A stretch of 64,000 nt of DNA from Incurvaria masculella (Eukaryota; Arthropoda; Insecta; Lepidoptera; Incurvariidae). Positions 39,871 to 51,005 of the stretch are shown piece by piece. A program made the position numbers and the translations under genes. Below the pieces are notes generated by a model. That model was not told where the DNA came from and searched no databases. It saw only the letters and a list, made by a program, of their open reading frames with translations. The stretch spans positions 16,701,001 to 16,765,000 of the forward strand of contig OX335652.1 of NCBI GenBank assembly GCA_946894095.1. Reading direction: 5' to 3'. Position 1 is the first letter of the stretch. Each line of letters begins with the position of its first letter.

Positions 39871-40590
39871 ATGTTTGATATGGAAATAATGAAATAATAA
39901 GTTACGGTATGAGTAGTTTTGATCCCTTCAATGTTACAATTATAGCTCAAAATAAGGATTTCCAAATATTTTCGTATTATGAATGGAGGCAGCACCATGT
40001 AGTTTTGTTTATAGAAACTAAGCTCGTTCAAAATCTCAGCATGACAACGATAGTGCGATGTAGGCTGGAGGCCACGCCATCTGGTTTTTGGATCCCATAT
40101 CTGGGCAACCCCCGAATCAATTTGGCTCCAGTTAAAACTTCAAAATTATTAGTGTGTCATTTATAGTCCTACCGAATGTCCTACATGACGTTCCGATCAA
40201 CGATGCTTGAGTTATCTTCGGACAAACATTCATACATAGATACATTCATACATATGTACATACAATCGCCGGACAGTTGACTCGGAAAATTTCGTTCGAT
40301 TTGCTCTTTCATTCAATTTATGATATCTAATATGTTTTACCTAAATATCTTAGTTTTTGGACCGCACTTCTCTACCGGAAAGTGTAGGTTCGATTGTCCA
40401 GTTTGAGCAACACTTCTGTAAATTGTCTCAACTTTGCCAACTAACCCGTATTTTTTTTTCAAAAATTACACATTTATCAGCCTTCCAGCACCTCTCAAAT
40501 GTTTCAATTCATTCAAAACTAACAGTTTGAATAAACTGCCGTCACATTTTAATGGGCTCGACTCGTGTGGATATCCAAAACTAAATTGAT
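39871..40590. other. No confident gene
   Basis: ATACATTC/ATACAT-type simple repeats at 40235-40262. Otherwise unassigned. Confidence 0.4.
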
Positions 40591-40599
40591 GGAAATGGA

Positions 40600-41130
40600 A
40601 CCTAAGCTAGATATAATCAAAATGTTTCTTCTAATAATTAGTAGAGATTCTCGGACCTATCCTTAAACACAGGACGTTGCCAGAGTTCCAGTATTGAGTT
40701 GTATTTCGGTGTTTACAATGAATGAAATAGTGACTCCGTCTCACACTTGGCAATTCTTCTTTTAAAAAAATGTTTTCTCAAGAGATAGCACCACAAGTAC
40801 ATTTTGCCGGCATGACATCTAAGATCGTAGCGGCAGTATATAGTTAACTAAAATATAATTAATAATTCACGGGAATCTGTCCCACTTCTGAATTAATGAC
40901 TTATTTTTGAACGCGGTTCTTACTTTATGTTTTAAACTGTAAACTTGATTAAACTGAGTAAACTGATCTCAGTATGAATGACTACATGTGGCCTTTTTAT
41001 TTTTTGGTTTGGCCTAAAATCCGAGCCGATTTTTCCTTGTCTATTTCGATTTATTATGATTCCTCCTAAATCAGAAAATGGTTCGGGCGTCTAACGCACG
41101 ATTTTGGAGTGATTATAGGGTTGAGGAGCG
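40600..41130 (+). repeat. Long dispersed repeat, copy 2 (empty-site copy)
   Basis: Partner of 23720-24740, without the nested GGGTTCCGTACCC repeat. Confidence 0.65.
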
Positions 41131-41700
41131 TTTTTGCTTGGTGTCTCGCGAAATCTGGCAGATTTTACCACAGTTTTCCATTGATCCAAACTGTGCAATT
41201 TCGATGTGCATACATACATTCGAAACGTTACTTCGAAAAAACGAGGAATTGTCTCATAGCATAGCTAGTTGGATTATATTAATAGTTTGCTCTCTGACCT
41301 ATTATACGTCTTGAGTCTGTCTTTGTATAGATTAAAACTGAATAAATGTAGATCGCGCACCTTAGAACATAATCCTATTATTTTTCTCATCTGGTACTTA
41401 TGTATGCGTTAGGTTGTGTCATTTTTTTTGTGATATTTTAAAAATCTGACAGTATAAAAAAAACATATAATTATCGAGCTTTCTCACAAAATTTCACGTG
41501 AATCGGTTGAGATATGCGACATACTTTGAATCTGTATGGGTTTACACTAGAGAAATAGGGAAAACTAAAATATTGAGGTAGGGACATCCACATGTAAAGA
41601 AGAATAAGACAATAAAAAAAAATATTCATACATATATATATTCTTTTTAATAATTCTCAATATTTGGTACTCTTTAATAGTGCACTTGAATAGGTCAATA
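41131..41700. other. No confident gene
   Basis: The frame 41078-41314 straddles repeat and unique sequence and lacks coding signs. Confidence 0.4.
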
Positions 41701-41704
41701 AGTT

Positions 41705-42080
41705 TTTTTTTATGTGACTGGACATGGATAGCTAATACCACACCTTCTGTCATGGTATTAGCCCAACACACCACATGGGAACTAGTTACCATGCCAGGAC
41801 CTTCCTTATATTGCACGGCTACATTGATCTGGATGGAAAACACGGACAATTTTCATTGCCGCTTCGACCATCGTTCATCCAATGCGATGGTACCAACCCG
41901 GGCGGGATAAACCCTACCACCTAGTAAGTAAGGAAGGGGACCTGCAGTTTAACGTGGAATCCGAACCACGGCCAGCCTCTCTCTACGGTCGAATGGTCAC
42001 CCATCCAAGACCAGACCGGACCCAGCGTTGCTTAACTTCGGAGAGCGATCGCCGAAGTGTCGCGCCACTGGGCCATTGAA
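41705..42080 (-). mobile_element. SINE with a 5S rRNA-like head
   Basis: The body and tail (GGTATTAGC, CCATCCAGATCA, GGTAGGGTTTATCCCGCCCG) match the tRNA-headed SINE at 57206. The 5' part on the minus strand instead reads CCGAAGTTAAGCAACGCTGG and CTTGGATGGGTGACC (42040-41993), the conserved internal part of 5S rRNA. In SINE3-type elements a 5S head supplies the polymerase III promoter. It is not a 5S gene: only the middle part is present. Confidence 0.8.
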
Positions 42081-42454
42081 GCTGATATATATTGTCATAT
42101 ACATTACATCTATTTGTATAATTAAGGTCAGTGCTGGTAGTGTGATTCTCTTTGTAACCTCCCACCCACACGCAAGTGCCTATGAAGTTTGCCTAAGGGA
42201 TAATCCGCCTCTGGTGGTAATTATTATGTATTTGGGGCGTTCCACGATATTATTGTTTAACCGAACCTAACCTAACTTTCCTTACAAACATAATAAAATG
42301 TTTCCTCACAAAAATGTTTCGCAAACTAACTCAATTTGCGGTATGGAAAAATATGTCATTTTATTTTAAAAGTATCTATATTTTCATTTCTAATTACTTT
42401 TTAAGATTTTAATGGTTCATAAGAAAATGTCTGCACAACATGAAAATGTCTTCG
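42081..42454. other. No confident feature
   Basis: Nothing supported. Confidence 0.4.
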
Positions 42455-42900
42455 AAGATCAGCATATTTCTTGTCAGAGATCCAAAATTTTGCTCAAAAT
42501 TGGTTTATTTGATCGAACTGGATGTCTGATGACCGTTGGCATTGTAATTTTTTTCGTCTTTTATATAATAACTTTGGAGGTGAATAACTCAACGATAAAG
42601 TGTATATATCTTAAAAAGATTAGTTGTTTAATGAAAATTTATAATAATTTTCTTTTTTGTTAGATTTTTTACTACAGCGGTCGTGGTTTACTTTTAGCTA
42701 TAACTCGTTTTGTAATTATAATTTTCGTAAATCTTACCAAATCAAACACTATGCGCATTGTCTGCTTTGTGGACATGTTGCAGTCTCCTCATCACAGAGC
42801 CTGTCTTTTTCTTTAAAACAAAGAAGGTCCCAGAGCGCAACAGCACGGTTTTGTACCGTGCCCGCGAATGAGTTAGTCCCGCCGGGAAGGGACACCTTAA
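42455..42900 (+). mobile_element. piggyBac-like MITE, right part
   Basis: Retains the right end GACACCTTAA (42891-42900) and the GGTTTTGTACCGTGCCCGCG block. The left terminus is not recognisable. Confidence 0.75.
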
Positions 42901-43600
42901 AACGTTACTAACAACTCATACCACAGATCTCTATCCATATGAGGGATATTATTTTCTGTTCGGCGCACACCGCGGCGGTGGCGCCATCAGGTGTTATTTA
43001 TCAAACTAAATTGTCACTTATTTTCAAATTCTCACACTAGATGCCGTTTGCTTTATCGTAGGTTTGGGCCGAGCTTCGCTGCCGGAAAGTGTATGTTTGA
43101 TACGCATTTACTGCACTCTTTCTTTCACGTTTAGAGTTTGATAAGTGCATAATGATTGGACATAAATGTTTTCGGTGAAGAACACCGTGGGGGGAATCCA
43201 GCAATTCGACGGTCGTACGCTTTCTTGCAACAGCTAGATGACATAGAAATGTACTAACCTCTCATTATGTATGCCTTAAAACAAAAACAACAGGAGTTTG
43301 AGACTTTAGGTTCCGCGAGACCCAAAATCGGTGCTCGGGAGCCCAAAATGGCACCCGTGACAATTTATATTATTTATTATAGACATAGTACGAATGCAAT
43401 CCGTATTTTTTTATATTCTCGGAAAAGAGGTCGAAAATAACTTGTCCAATTTGAGATAAAGCATCACTTTTGTAAATTTGGCACATCTTTACCGATGCAC
43501 ATGTATTTTTATTTACTTCTTACATAATTTTAAAATTAAATTTTTTAAATTTACGCTCCTAAGCTTTGTATTATATTTATGATACTTTGGAGGTTACCGC
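42901..43600. other. No confident gene
   Basis: GGCACCCGTGACAATTTA near 43350 echoes the 626-bp tandem unit. Otherwise unassigned. Confidence 0.4.
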
Positions 43601-44090
43601 GGTCGCTAGACATGTTTGAAAAATGTTACGGCTTTTCACGCGGCAAAGTAGAGATATTCTCCGACGTTTCGAGCTAATCATTCAGCCCGTTGTCAAGGAG
43701 GCATCCGCCGCGCTCGAGCGCAGCAGACGACTGAGGTCACCGCTAGGCTCGCCGTGGGCGTAAATCGTAGCTGTGAATGGGGGCGGAAGCGGAAATGTGT
43801 CTGGCTGCGGTCCGAACTTCAGACGACAGGCAATATGAGCTGACAATATCGTCGCCGATATTAGCGTCTCGTTGGCCCCTTCTAAGTGGCTGAAGCACGG
43901 GGTTCCACATTGCAGAGAGCTTAAATGAGTCTTCTCGATTGAAGTTGCTGTGCTTCTTAATCTCGATAGCTTCTCGGACCAATCTTGGTATAGTTCGATT
44001 TTCGGCGGCGATTATGCCAACCTGATCGAAACGTATCCAGTGATTTGGTCCTGATTCGCTATGCTGACACAAAGCTGACTTGCGTTGCGT
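43601..44090 (-). pseudogene. Penelope-like element: C-terminal fragment and terminal repeat
   Basis: The minus-strand frame from about 44085 reads HSESGPNHWIRFDQV, RLVREAIEIKKH, NFNREDSFKLS and WNPVL. This is the sequence that follows the GIY-YIG endonuclease at the C-terminus of Penelope-type retroelements (H-x-I-x-F ... REAIEI-x-K/R-H ... NFNR ... W-x-PV). Downstream, CTCGAAACGTCGG and ACATGTTTGAAAAATGTTAC resemble the Penelope terminal repeat; the latter also occurs inside both Helitron copies. Truncated at 44084 by a GGGTTCCGTACCC repeat. Reverse transcriptase is missing. Confidence 0.7.
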
Positions 44091-44305
44091 ACCCAAAGGG
44101 TGAAAACGCAACCCCTTTTACCAAGCCTCCACTGTCCGTCCGTCCGTCCGTCCGTCTATCACAGGGCTGTATCTCATGAACCGTAATAGATAGGCAGCTG
44201 AAATTTTCACAGAGTGTTTATTTATTTTGCCGCTAATGTATAACAAGAAATAGGTAAAATAAACAAAATATAAAAAATTAAGGAGGGTCCCATACAAAAA
44301 TTTGA
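44084..44305 (+). mobile_element. GGGTTCCGTACCC-family repeat
   Basis: Forward copy with a diverged start (GTTGCGTACCC). It lacks the GGCCGGTTTTT end and runs straight into a MITE. Confidence 0.8.
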
Positions 44306-44309
44306 TGAC

Positions 44310-44577
44310 TAATTTTTTTAAGATGTTCTCACTCTATCATTGCGTAATTCACCTCCACAGTTATTGTATAAAACGCCCGAAAAACTCGAACTTTCGTACC
44401 TTATAACTTAGAAACCAAACACAATTTTACAATGCTAACGGTCATCAGACATCTAGTTCAATAAAATAAAGCTATTTTGAGCAAAATTTGGGATCTTTGA
44501 CAATAAATATGGGCGTGATCTTTTTTCCCCGTTTGTATGGGGAGTTGAGCGGGACGGGCCGCCTTAATTATGCTAAT
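44310..44577 (-). mobile_element. piggyBac-like MITE, left half
   Basis: On the minus strand it starts TTAAGGCGGCCCGTCC at 44577 and follows the family to about 44310. Confidence 0.75.
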
Positions 44578-45330
44578 CAAAAGAAGTCATGGGAAAGAAA
44601 ATATCACAATAACATAACCTATAATATTTCGTTTCGTACTTTGTGCTGGTCAATCACATTTAAATTTGTTTGAAGACAAACAAGAGCTCTTGTTTTTCTC
44701 TCAAATCTTATTCTAACTGCATCCTTAGATGAAAAAAAAAATGCATCATGAAGAACATCTTTCATCTCAAAAACTCGTAATCAAATTTGACAGGAATTAC
44801 AGTTTTGACGTTTTTAAAGTGAAGTCGCGACATCTACAATAAGCTTTGAGTTGTCTTCCTCGTTGTACCGACATGCATTATTCTTCTTATTATCTTCTTA
44901 TTTCGAAACTTTAGGGCTAATTAGCATCAAGCAAAATTACGAGAGGGGTGTACAACTAAGCGGTGTTATTAAATGCCTATAAATTAAGATCCGATGTAGA
45001 CCGGTTTGTATCCACGTCTAGCCTGATTCTGCTCACTACTTAAAATGGCGTGAAATGCTTATAACTTGCGAACCACTCACCCAAGCTCTATGCGGATTGT
45101 ATCTACGTATGGCATCTCTGTGTTTTAAATTGCAATAAATGGTTGAACAGAGTATAGTGAACCGCTAGTTACCCTGAATACTCGGATACTGGAGTCAGAA
45201 ATAGCACTCATGGTGATGTTTTCATAATAACATTTCCCTTTCCGGAAGCCACTAATTGACCCACGGATGTGCACAGTTGACCGCATAGCTCTTGCTTATC
45301 CCCACAAACCTGTGAAAATTTCATAAGTAC
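44578..45330. other. No confident gene
   Basis: No conserved frame or repeat that I can name. Confidence 0.4.
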
Positions 45331-45479
45331 ATTACCGAAATGAAAATGTACGCAGACGAGGAGTGGAACATTTCTCTAATAATTTTCCGAGTGGCTAAAA
45401 AGCGCCAGTGGCGCCCTCCAGCGGCGCACTTCCGGTCACGTTCCACCGGCTGTGACGTCACGTCTGCAAAATATTTTAC

Positions 45480-45600
45480 TTTCCTTCTTTTTACACCTCC
45501 CATTTGTGTTTGCGCAAAATTCTTTCTCCTTCCCTTTAGATAGTTTTTAATTAATTTTAGCGGCTCGCCAACAACGCCGTGACAAGTTAAATTCATCCCA
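45480..45600 (-). pseudogene. Possible inverted 5' part of the LINE at 45602
   Basis: The minus-strand frame reads HGVVGEPLKLIKNYLKGRRK, like the G-x2-G-x2-L-x3-I-x-YL-x2-R block of the LINE palm domain. It lies head to head with the forward LINE 3' end. Such 5' inversion is the result of twin priming during LINE insertion. Confidence 0.35.
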
Positions 45601-46712
45601 GTTAGGTGTGTTATTCGATACTAAGCTTCATTTTGACAAACATATCGATAAAATAATTAATAGTGCATATAGAATGATGGGCTTCGTGCTTCGCACGGCG
45701 CGTCAATTTAAAAGAGTCTCAACGTATATCTTACTATATAATTCACTCGTCCGGTCACAACTAGAATACGCAACGTCAGTTTGGAATCCGTTTTATAGTA
45801 AATATTCTCATTCTGTTGAAATGATCCAACGAAAATTTTTAAAAATTTTACATCGTCGCATGTACAGGCGAACCCTTTCGTATGAGTTACACCTAGACCA
45901 ATTCTCACTATCAAGCCTCCACAATAGACGTATATTACTAGACATGTCATTATTTTTTAAAATCGTCAACGGTTTAGTAGATTGTCCTGAATTACTAAAT
46001 CAAATGGGTCTGCGGACTCCGTCACGCTCGACTAGAAATACTCATCTCTTCCACTTGGATCTATGTCGAACCAACTCAGGTTTCCGTATGCCGGTCTGGC
46101 GTACGTGTAATACATACAATACTCAATTCGGTGACTCGGATGTGGACATCTTCTTCATGACGTCTTATCAATTTAAGAAAGCTGTATTGTGTACACTTTC
46201 CGCTTAGAAACAAATGGCCAAATACATATATTTTGTAATATATTTATGTATGAATATACTTTAGTTACTATTAATATACTCATACCTTAAAATAATCTAG
46301 TTCTGTCAATGTTATTTACTTATTTACTTTTCTTTGGTCCTATGTTCCCATACCATACTGTATTATACTATATTATACTATATTGTATTACATCACATTA
46401 CGTTTTACAGATTGCAATTTATTCGATCGGGATGATTCACTTAGGCATTGCAACGACAATATCGACTGTGGTTTGCTTACTAGCATATAACATCTTTAAT
46501 ATAAAAGTTAATCAATAGCTGTAAGTTTTTCTTATTTTGTTTCTCTGTTCTACACTATACATATACTGCTTCGTCCTACTACTTTTGCAAAACTTGTGAA
46601 ATACGAAGCTGGACTAACATATTTTCTAAGCAATATATTAACACTTATATTAAGTTTTCTATGTTACTCTGTTTGTTTTTCCTGAAATAAATAAATAAAT
46701 AAATAAATAAAT
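45595..46712 (+). pseudogene. Jockey/CR1-type LINE 3' end
   Basis: The frame to 46207 reads LGVLFDTKLHFDKHID, LVRSQLEYATSVWNP, IQRKFLKIL and RTPSRSTRN, the thumb and C-terminal domain of ORF2. The 3' UTR ends in an AAAT microsatellite (46687-46712). 5' truncated; this last stretch of the frame is open. Confidence 0.85.
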
Positions 46713-46987
46713 CCCGAGATATATGGAACATAACATTTTTATTTGCATAGGATTTAAAAAGATGACGTCGTTATGTTAATTATAATGACAGATCATGTAC
46801 ACAAAACAGGATTGATATAACTATCTAACTAAATATTTAAACCCTGCAGTTCTGAACTAAAACATATTTACATGAGGCACGCATTCATAACAAAGAATAC
46901 TATGTACCTTCGTTACAGATACATTTTTTCAGGACATACTTATTTTGGCCAATATAAGTGAGAAATTTTTGTCTAATGTCTTCTTAT

Positions 46988-47278
46988 TCAGTTAATATAC
47001 AGGATTTTATATAACATTGCGTCCAAAAGCTTCAGAGATATTTTTTGGACAACAAACAAGATAATGGCAAAGATGGCAGTTAACATATTATATACGGTTG
47101 TCCGGTTTGCTATATCGAGATTCGCCGACATGTTTGCATGTTGAAGTGAACCACCATTGGGTGCAGCGACGAGATCAATTTGAAAACTTAAGAGGATAAT
47201 GAAGAGATCTAGTTCCATGCAATGACTCGTGCCTGTTTCCTCGGCCATTTTAAGAAATATTGTTCGGAGATTTTGCAC
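46988..47278 (-). other. Small membrane-protein-like frame
   Basis: 96 codons. A second Met gives MELDLFIILLSFQIDLVAA, which resembles a signal peptide, followed by an NMS/NRT sequon region and a hydrophobic segment (VYNMLTAIFAIILFVVQ). The first codons (MAEETGTSHCMEL) recur in inverted orientation at 47452-47490 as TEETGTSYSMEQ. No splice sites or poly(A) signal tie it to a transcript. Could be a small gene, an element part or chance. Confidence 0.25.
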
Positions 47279-47510
47279 ATTAAATAAATCTACTGAGAAC
47301 TACGTCTGTACGTTTTGGTTTTTTGATAACTTAACGTGTATCCATGTACGCCTTTTTGTGTTTGTTTACACATTTTTTAGATGTGATTATCACGGATATA
47401 AAGTAATGTGTCAAAAAAATTAAAACGTACAGATGTAATAGTTAATTTGACTGAGGAAACAGGCACGAGCTATTCTATGGAACAGATCACCTTATTATTA
47501 TCTTAATAGA
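47190..47510. repeat. Imperfect inverted repeat with 55-bp arms
   Basis: CTCGTGCCTGTTTCCTC (47227-47243) is mirrored by GAGGAAACAGGCACGAG (47454-47470), with extended similarity on both sides and an inner pair around ACGTCTGTACGTTTT and AAAACGTACAGATGTA. Confidence 0.65.
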
Positions 47511-47742
47511 TAATTCGCAGAAGTTTTGCTTAAAATTCCAAAAAACCCAAGCGATTATCGTAAATAAATACCTTTTTTATATTTGTTTGGCAATTTTTAC
47601 TCACTGGTTGAGCCATTTTGACTCATCACTGTTCAAATTAGCCACCTTTATCATTTGGCGGGATAGCGCGCAATCCAGAACACACCACGCTTAACATTAC
47701 ATACACTTACATGTTCCCTCCCGCTCACACGCTTCAAGAGAG

Positions 47743-48024
47743 ATGAGAGAAGGGCATCGACCTCGAAGACGCGCGCCGACGAACCCAAAAACAGAGACGC
47801 AACGGCGTCCGGCGCGCGCGCGAATATCCTCTCCGCGCAAGAAAATTAAGTATTATCCGCTACAAAATCGCAACGTGATTCATCTGTGTCCTCATCAAGG
47901 CAGGAAGGCAAGAAGAGTGTTAGTGAGTGGTTGGCGAAGAGGAATCCTGCGCAGCGGCGTCCCTACAGTCCACGCGCTGCTCCAGCTGTCGAAGGCATCG
48001 GGCATCATCGAGGTTAGTCCCTAG
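47743..48024 (+). other. GC-rich possible exon or element leader
   Basis: Several frames are open. One reads DSSVSSSRQEGKKSVSEWLA and KRNPAQRRPYSPRAAP before a donor-like GAG|GTTAGT at 48014, with coding-like Ser/Arg/Pro bias. No upstream ATG in that frame. It could be a 5' exon or a retroelement leader. Confidence 0.25.
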
Positions 48025-48162
48025 TTTTCCCACCAGTCAGTTTTGAATAAAGTTACAAGACGCTCTATAGAAGGTTCCCATATTGGTTCCCATTCCGGAT
48101 TGAATGTTCGTCAGCATTTTGGATTATGATCAAGTTATTTTTTAACAGTTCGCAACGTTCTT

Positions 48163-48363
48163 AGGGCCGATTTCTCGATCATCACAGTACTTATCGGACT
48201 GATAGTACAAATTCATGGTTATATCTTCTATCACTATTATCTGACTATAACTTTAGTAATAAACATATGGACTTACTATATCGGATGAAAAAGCAGAAGC
48301 GTAAATAAATACGTCGAATAGTTATCTGGCTGTTTATGTGACTATTGAAAAAATCAGCCCTTA
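48163..48363 (+). mobile_element. MITE with TAGGGCCGATTT ends, copy 1
   Basis: TTAGGGCCGATTTCTCGAT and ATTGAAAAAATCAGCCCTTA form the termini. The interior block AATAAACATATGGACTTACT and TATATCGG is shared with 59428-59655. Confidence 0.7.
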
Positions 48364-48427
48364 GTTCAACAAGTCCTTAGGGAGGTGTAGTCTTAAATTG
48401 AACACATCTTCAATACGTACACGTGAT

Positions 48428-49720
48428 TTATTATTATTTATTTATTTATTAAAAGGAAAACTTACAGCTAAAAAACAAGTTACACAGAATACACTAGAAA
48501 TAAAAAAAATAAGCCTAACAAGTTTCCACAAATATAAATGAAACTATTGATCGCTCTTAACTATAGTACATGGGAAAGATATGAAGAGAAAGAGAGTGTA
48601 TTAGGGCGTGTGTGTGTGTGCGTGTGTGTGAGGGTGTGTGAGGGTGTGTGTGTTTGTGTGAATGGGTGTGTGAAATTGTTGTCGTGCGTTATGTATGTGG
48701 GTAAATCCAAATTCCTAAAAATGTATGCATGTTTACGTTTAATTTTTTTTTTTTTTAAATAAATAAAGATCCATTTCATACATATCTCAGACTTAAGTTA
48801 TTGACTGATGACTCAATTTAAAGACAAGATTAATTGTTTCTTGAAAGCAGACTTTGTGCTACAAAACAAGTCTATGTGTCCAAATCTTTTGTTGTACGTA
48901 TCACAAATTCTAATATCACAGCATTATTGGTATAATTTTTTTTACATTTGCGTGTATTGAGTAAATATGGCTTCCGAGTGCGACGGCTTGGAACATTGAT
49001 TCTAATCATATTTATGAGGTCCGGACAGTCTAGATTACTGTTAATTATATTATACAACAGCATCATATCTGCCGCTGTCCTACGCTCTTCGAGACTCAGT
49101 AATCCGTGGAATCGAATAGCCTCATCGTATGATTCGAACGTTCTTTTGGCTCTGAAGTTTAGATTTTTTATAAATTTTTTTTGGATTTTTTCTAGACAGT
49201 TTTTGTACACTTCATAGTGCGGTGACCAGATATTACTAGAAAACTCCAGAATGCTTCGCACGTAAGCATAGTATAATACTTTTATACATTCCGGATCGTT
49301 GAACGGTTGGCAAACCCTAATAAGGAAGCCTAAATTTCGATACGCTCTGTTACAAATGTTGTCTATGTGTTTATTAAACATGAATTTTGTGTCAAGTAGG
49401 ACACCGAGATCTCGGACCTCTGACACAGTACGTAATTTTTTATGATTTATTGCGTACTCAAAATTAATAACGGTTTTATTTCTGGAAAACGTGATTTGTT
49501 CACATTTGGCCTCGTTGACTTTAATTTTATTTACGTAACAATATTCTGCAACCCTGTTGAGGTCCATTTGGAGTTTCTGGCAATCATCAATGTCCCTTAC
49601 AGCTTTGTATATTTTCTTGTCATCTGCATATAAAAGACATTCAGAGAAAATGAAACAATTATTAATATCATAGATATACACATTATACAAAAGTGGTCCT
49701 ATGATATCTGTGATATCTTT
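48428..49720 (-). pseudogene. Jockey/CR1-type LINE 3' half
   Basis: The frame 49690-48872 begins within motif 5 of the reverse transcriptase (LLYADDKKIYKAV, catalytic YADD) and continues through RDLGVLLDTKFMFNKHID, VRSILEFSSNIWSP and the C-terminal PSRRTRK block to a stop. 272 codons stay open. The 3' UTR holds a GT-rich microsatellite (48608-48660) and ends in a TTTA-type tail at 48430. 5' truncated. Confidence 0.85.
48608..48672 (+). repeat. GT-rich microsatellite
   Basis: Interrupted GTGTGT run in the LINE 3' UTR. Confidence 0.8.
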
Positions 49721-50370
49721 TTATTTTAAGAAAAAATAGCAAAAAAAATTATATAATCCTGTTCCCGTTCCAAATGTATCTATGAATATTGCTATTCGAT
49801 AAAAATATTTCAGAGTTTTAAAATTTTCCTCTCCTATAAATTCAATGGAAAGTTCATCACATTCACCGTATAATATTCCTAAGTAAATGTGTGATTGGTA
49901 TGTATGGACAGACAGTTGGTGTTAAAATTATATGTAAATTCCACTCCAAAGCGTTACCCTAAAGCCTTCAAATATTGTACATTTCCCGAGCCATAAATTC
50001 CACGAGTTTTTATTGAGGAAAAGCGGCGAACACATCAGCATAGGTCCGATTTTTTTAACAATCGCCAATATATTTTCCCACCGAGACCCGAAATTCCGGT
50101 CCGCAACACGTTGCGATGAAGTGCCTCAGTTACCGGTACAGCGAATGCAGAATATGCTGTGCAACCCGTGCCTATGCAGAAACCATATCAAATTAATGCA
50201 TACTCTCGCGCGAGGTACGTACGGTTAGCAAAATGGATAGATAGTAAAAAACAAAAACAGCACTTTTTTTGTTCTTTAATTAAATATTCATTTCTAATCA
50301 AAGCCACTCTCCATATCCATGATAATCACATAAAGTTACGCGATTAAAACTTATGAAAGATTTATAATTA
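49721..50370. other. No confident feature
   Basis: Nothing supported. Confidence 0.4.
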
Positions 50371-50785
50371 TTAATTTACAGCAACAAAGTAAACAGTATA
50401 GGTACTACATTTTAGTTCCTGATTCAGTTGGGTCAACTGTCCCATCAGTAACGAAACAACATCAAAAGTTCTACCTTTTGTAGACTTTATCGTGCAATAA
50501 ACGTTATTATTATTATCAACCATCGTCATACGACAATTCCCCGAGCTTGGAGTCGCATAGGAGCTGCTGTGACAGTCTTTCGACGTCGATGCCCGCAAAT
50601 ATGGCATGACCGCCCTCACAAGCGCATAAACAACAACGTGTTGCCACATCGACGACTTGTTGCGACATCTGCGTTGACAAATGCGTTATCACATCATACA
50701 ATATGAAGATACTTTTGTTAGTTTTTTTTTTTGTGATACATGTTTTTTTTTTTACAAAGTACTTGAACTTAATTACTGGATTCAT
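50371..50785 (-). other. Two overlapping open frames, unclassified
   Basis: One frame ends DNNNNVYCTIKSTKGRTFDV and LLMGQLTQLNQEL; an overlapping frame reads DVITHLSTQMSQQVVDVATR. Each looks partly coding, as if one frameshifted ORF. The repeated AATAATAATAACG near 50503 may be a LINE tail motif. No family recognised. Confidence 0.25.
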
Positions 50786-50847
50786 TGTTCATTGGTGCAT
50801 GTTCATCGCTGTAACTAGAAGTGGTATGAGCACTCGGTTAGTCTAAG

Positions 50848-51005
50848 GGCCGAGTGCACGAAAGGACAAAAAATCAAAATCAACGTCAAAGTATGATCAA
50901 ACACGTCATTTTGTGTGGACAGTATGGAAGGAACTCTATGCGCATCACTAAAAGTGACGTGTTTGAACATTGATTACCTCGGCCGTCATTTCGTGCAACC
51001 GGGGC
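50848..51005. mobile_element. MITE with about 70-bp inverted ends
   Basis: GGCCGAGTGCACGAAAGGAC ... TCAAACACGTCA is mirrored by TGACGTGTTTGAAC ... TCATTTCGTGCA. 158 bp, non-coding. Confidence 0.65.

Noticed and set aside
41993..42045. Possible 5S rRNA gene on the minus strand
   Set aside because: Only the internal promoter part matches, and it is fused to a SINE body.
48538..48762. Cys/Val-rich frame at a GT repeat
   Set aside because: It is translation of a microsatellite in a LINE 3' UTR.
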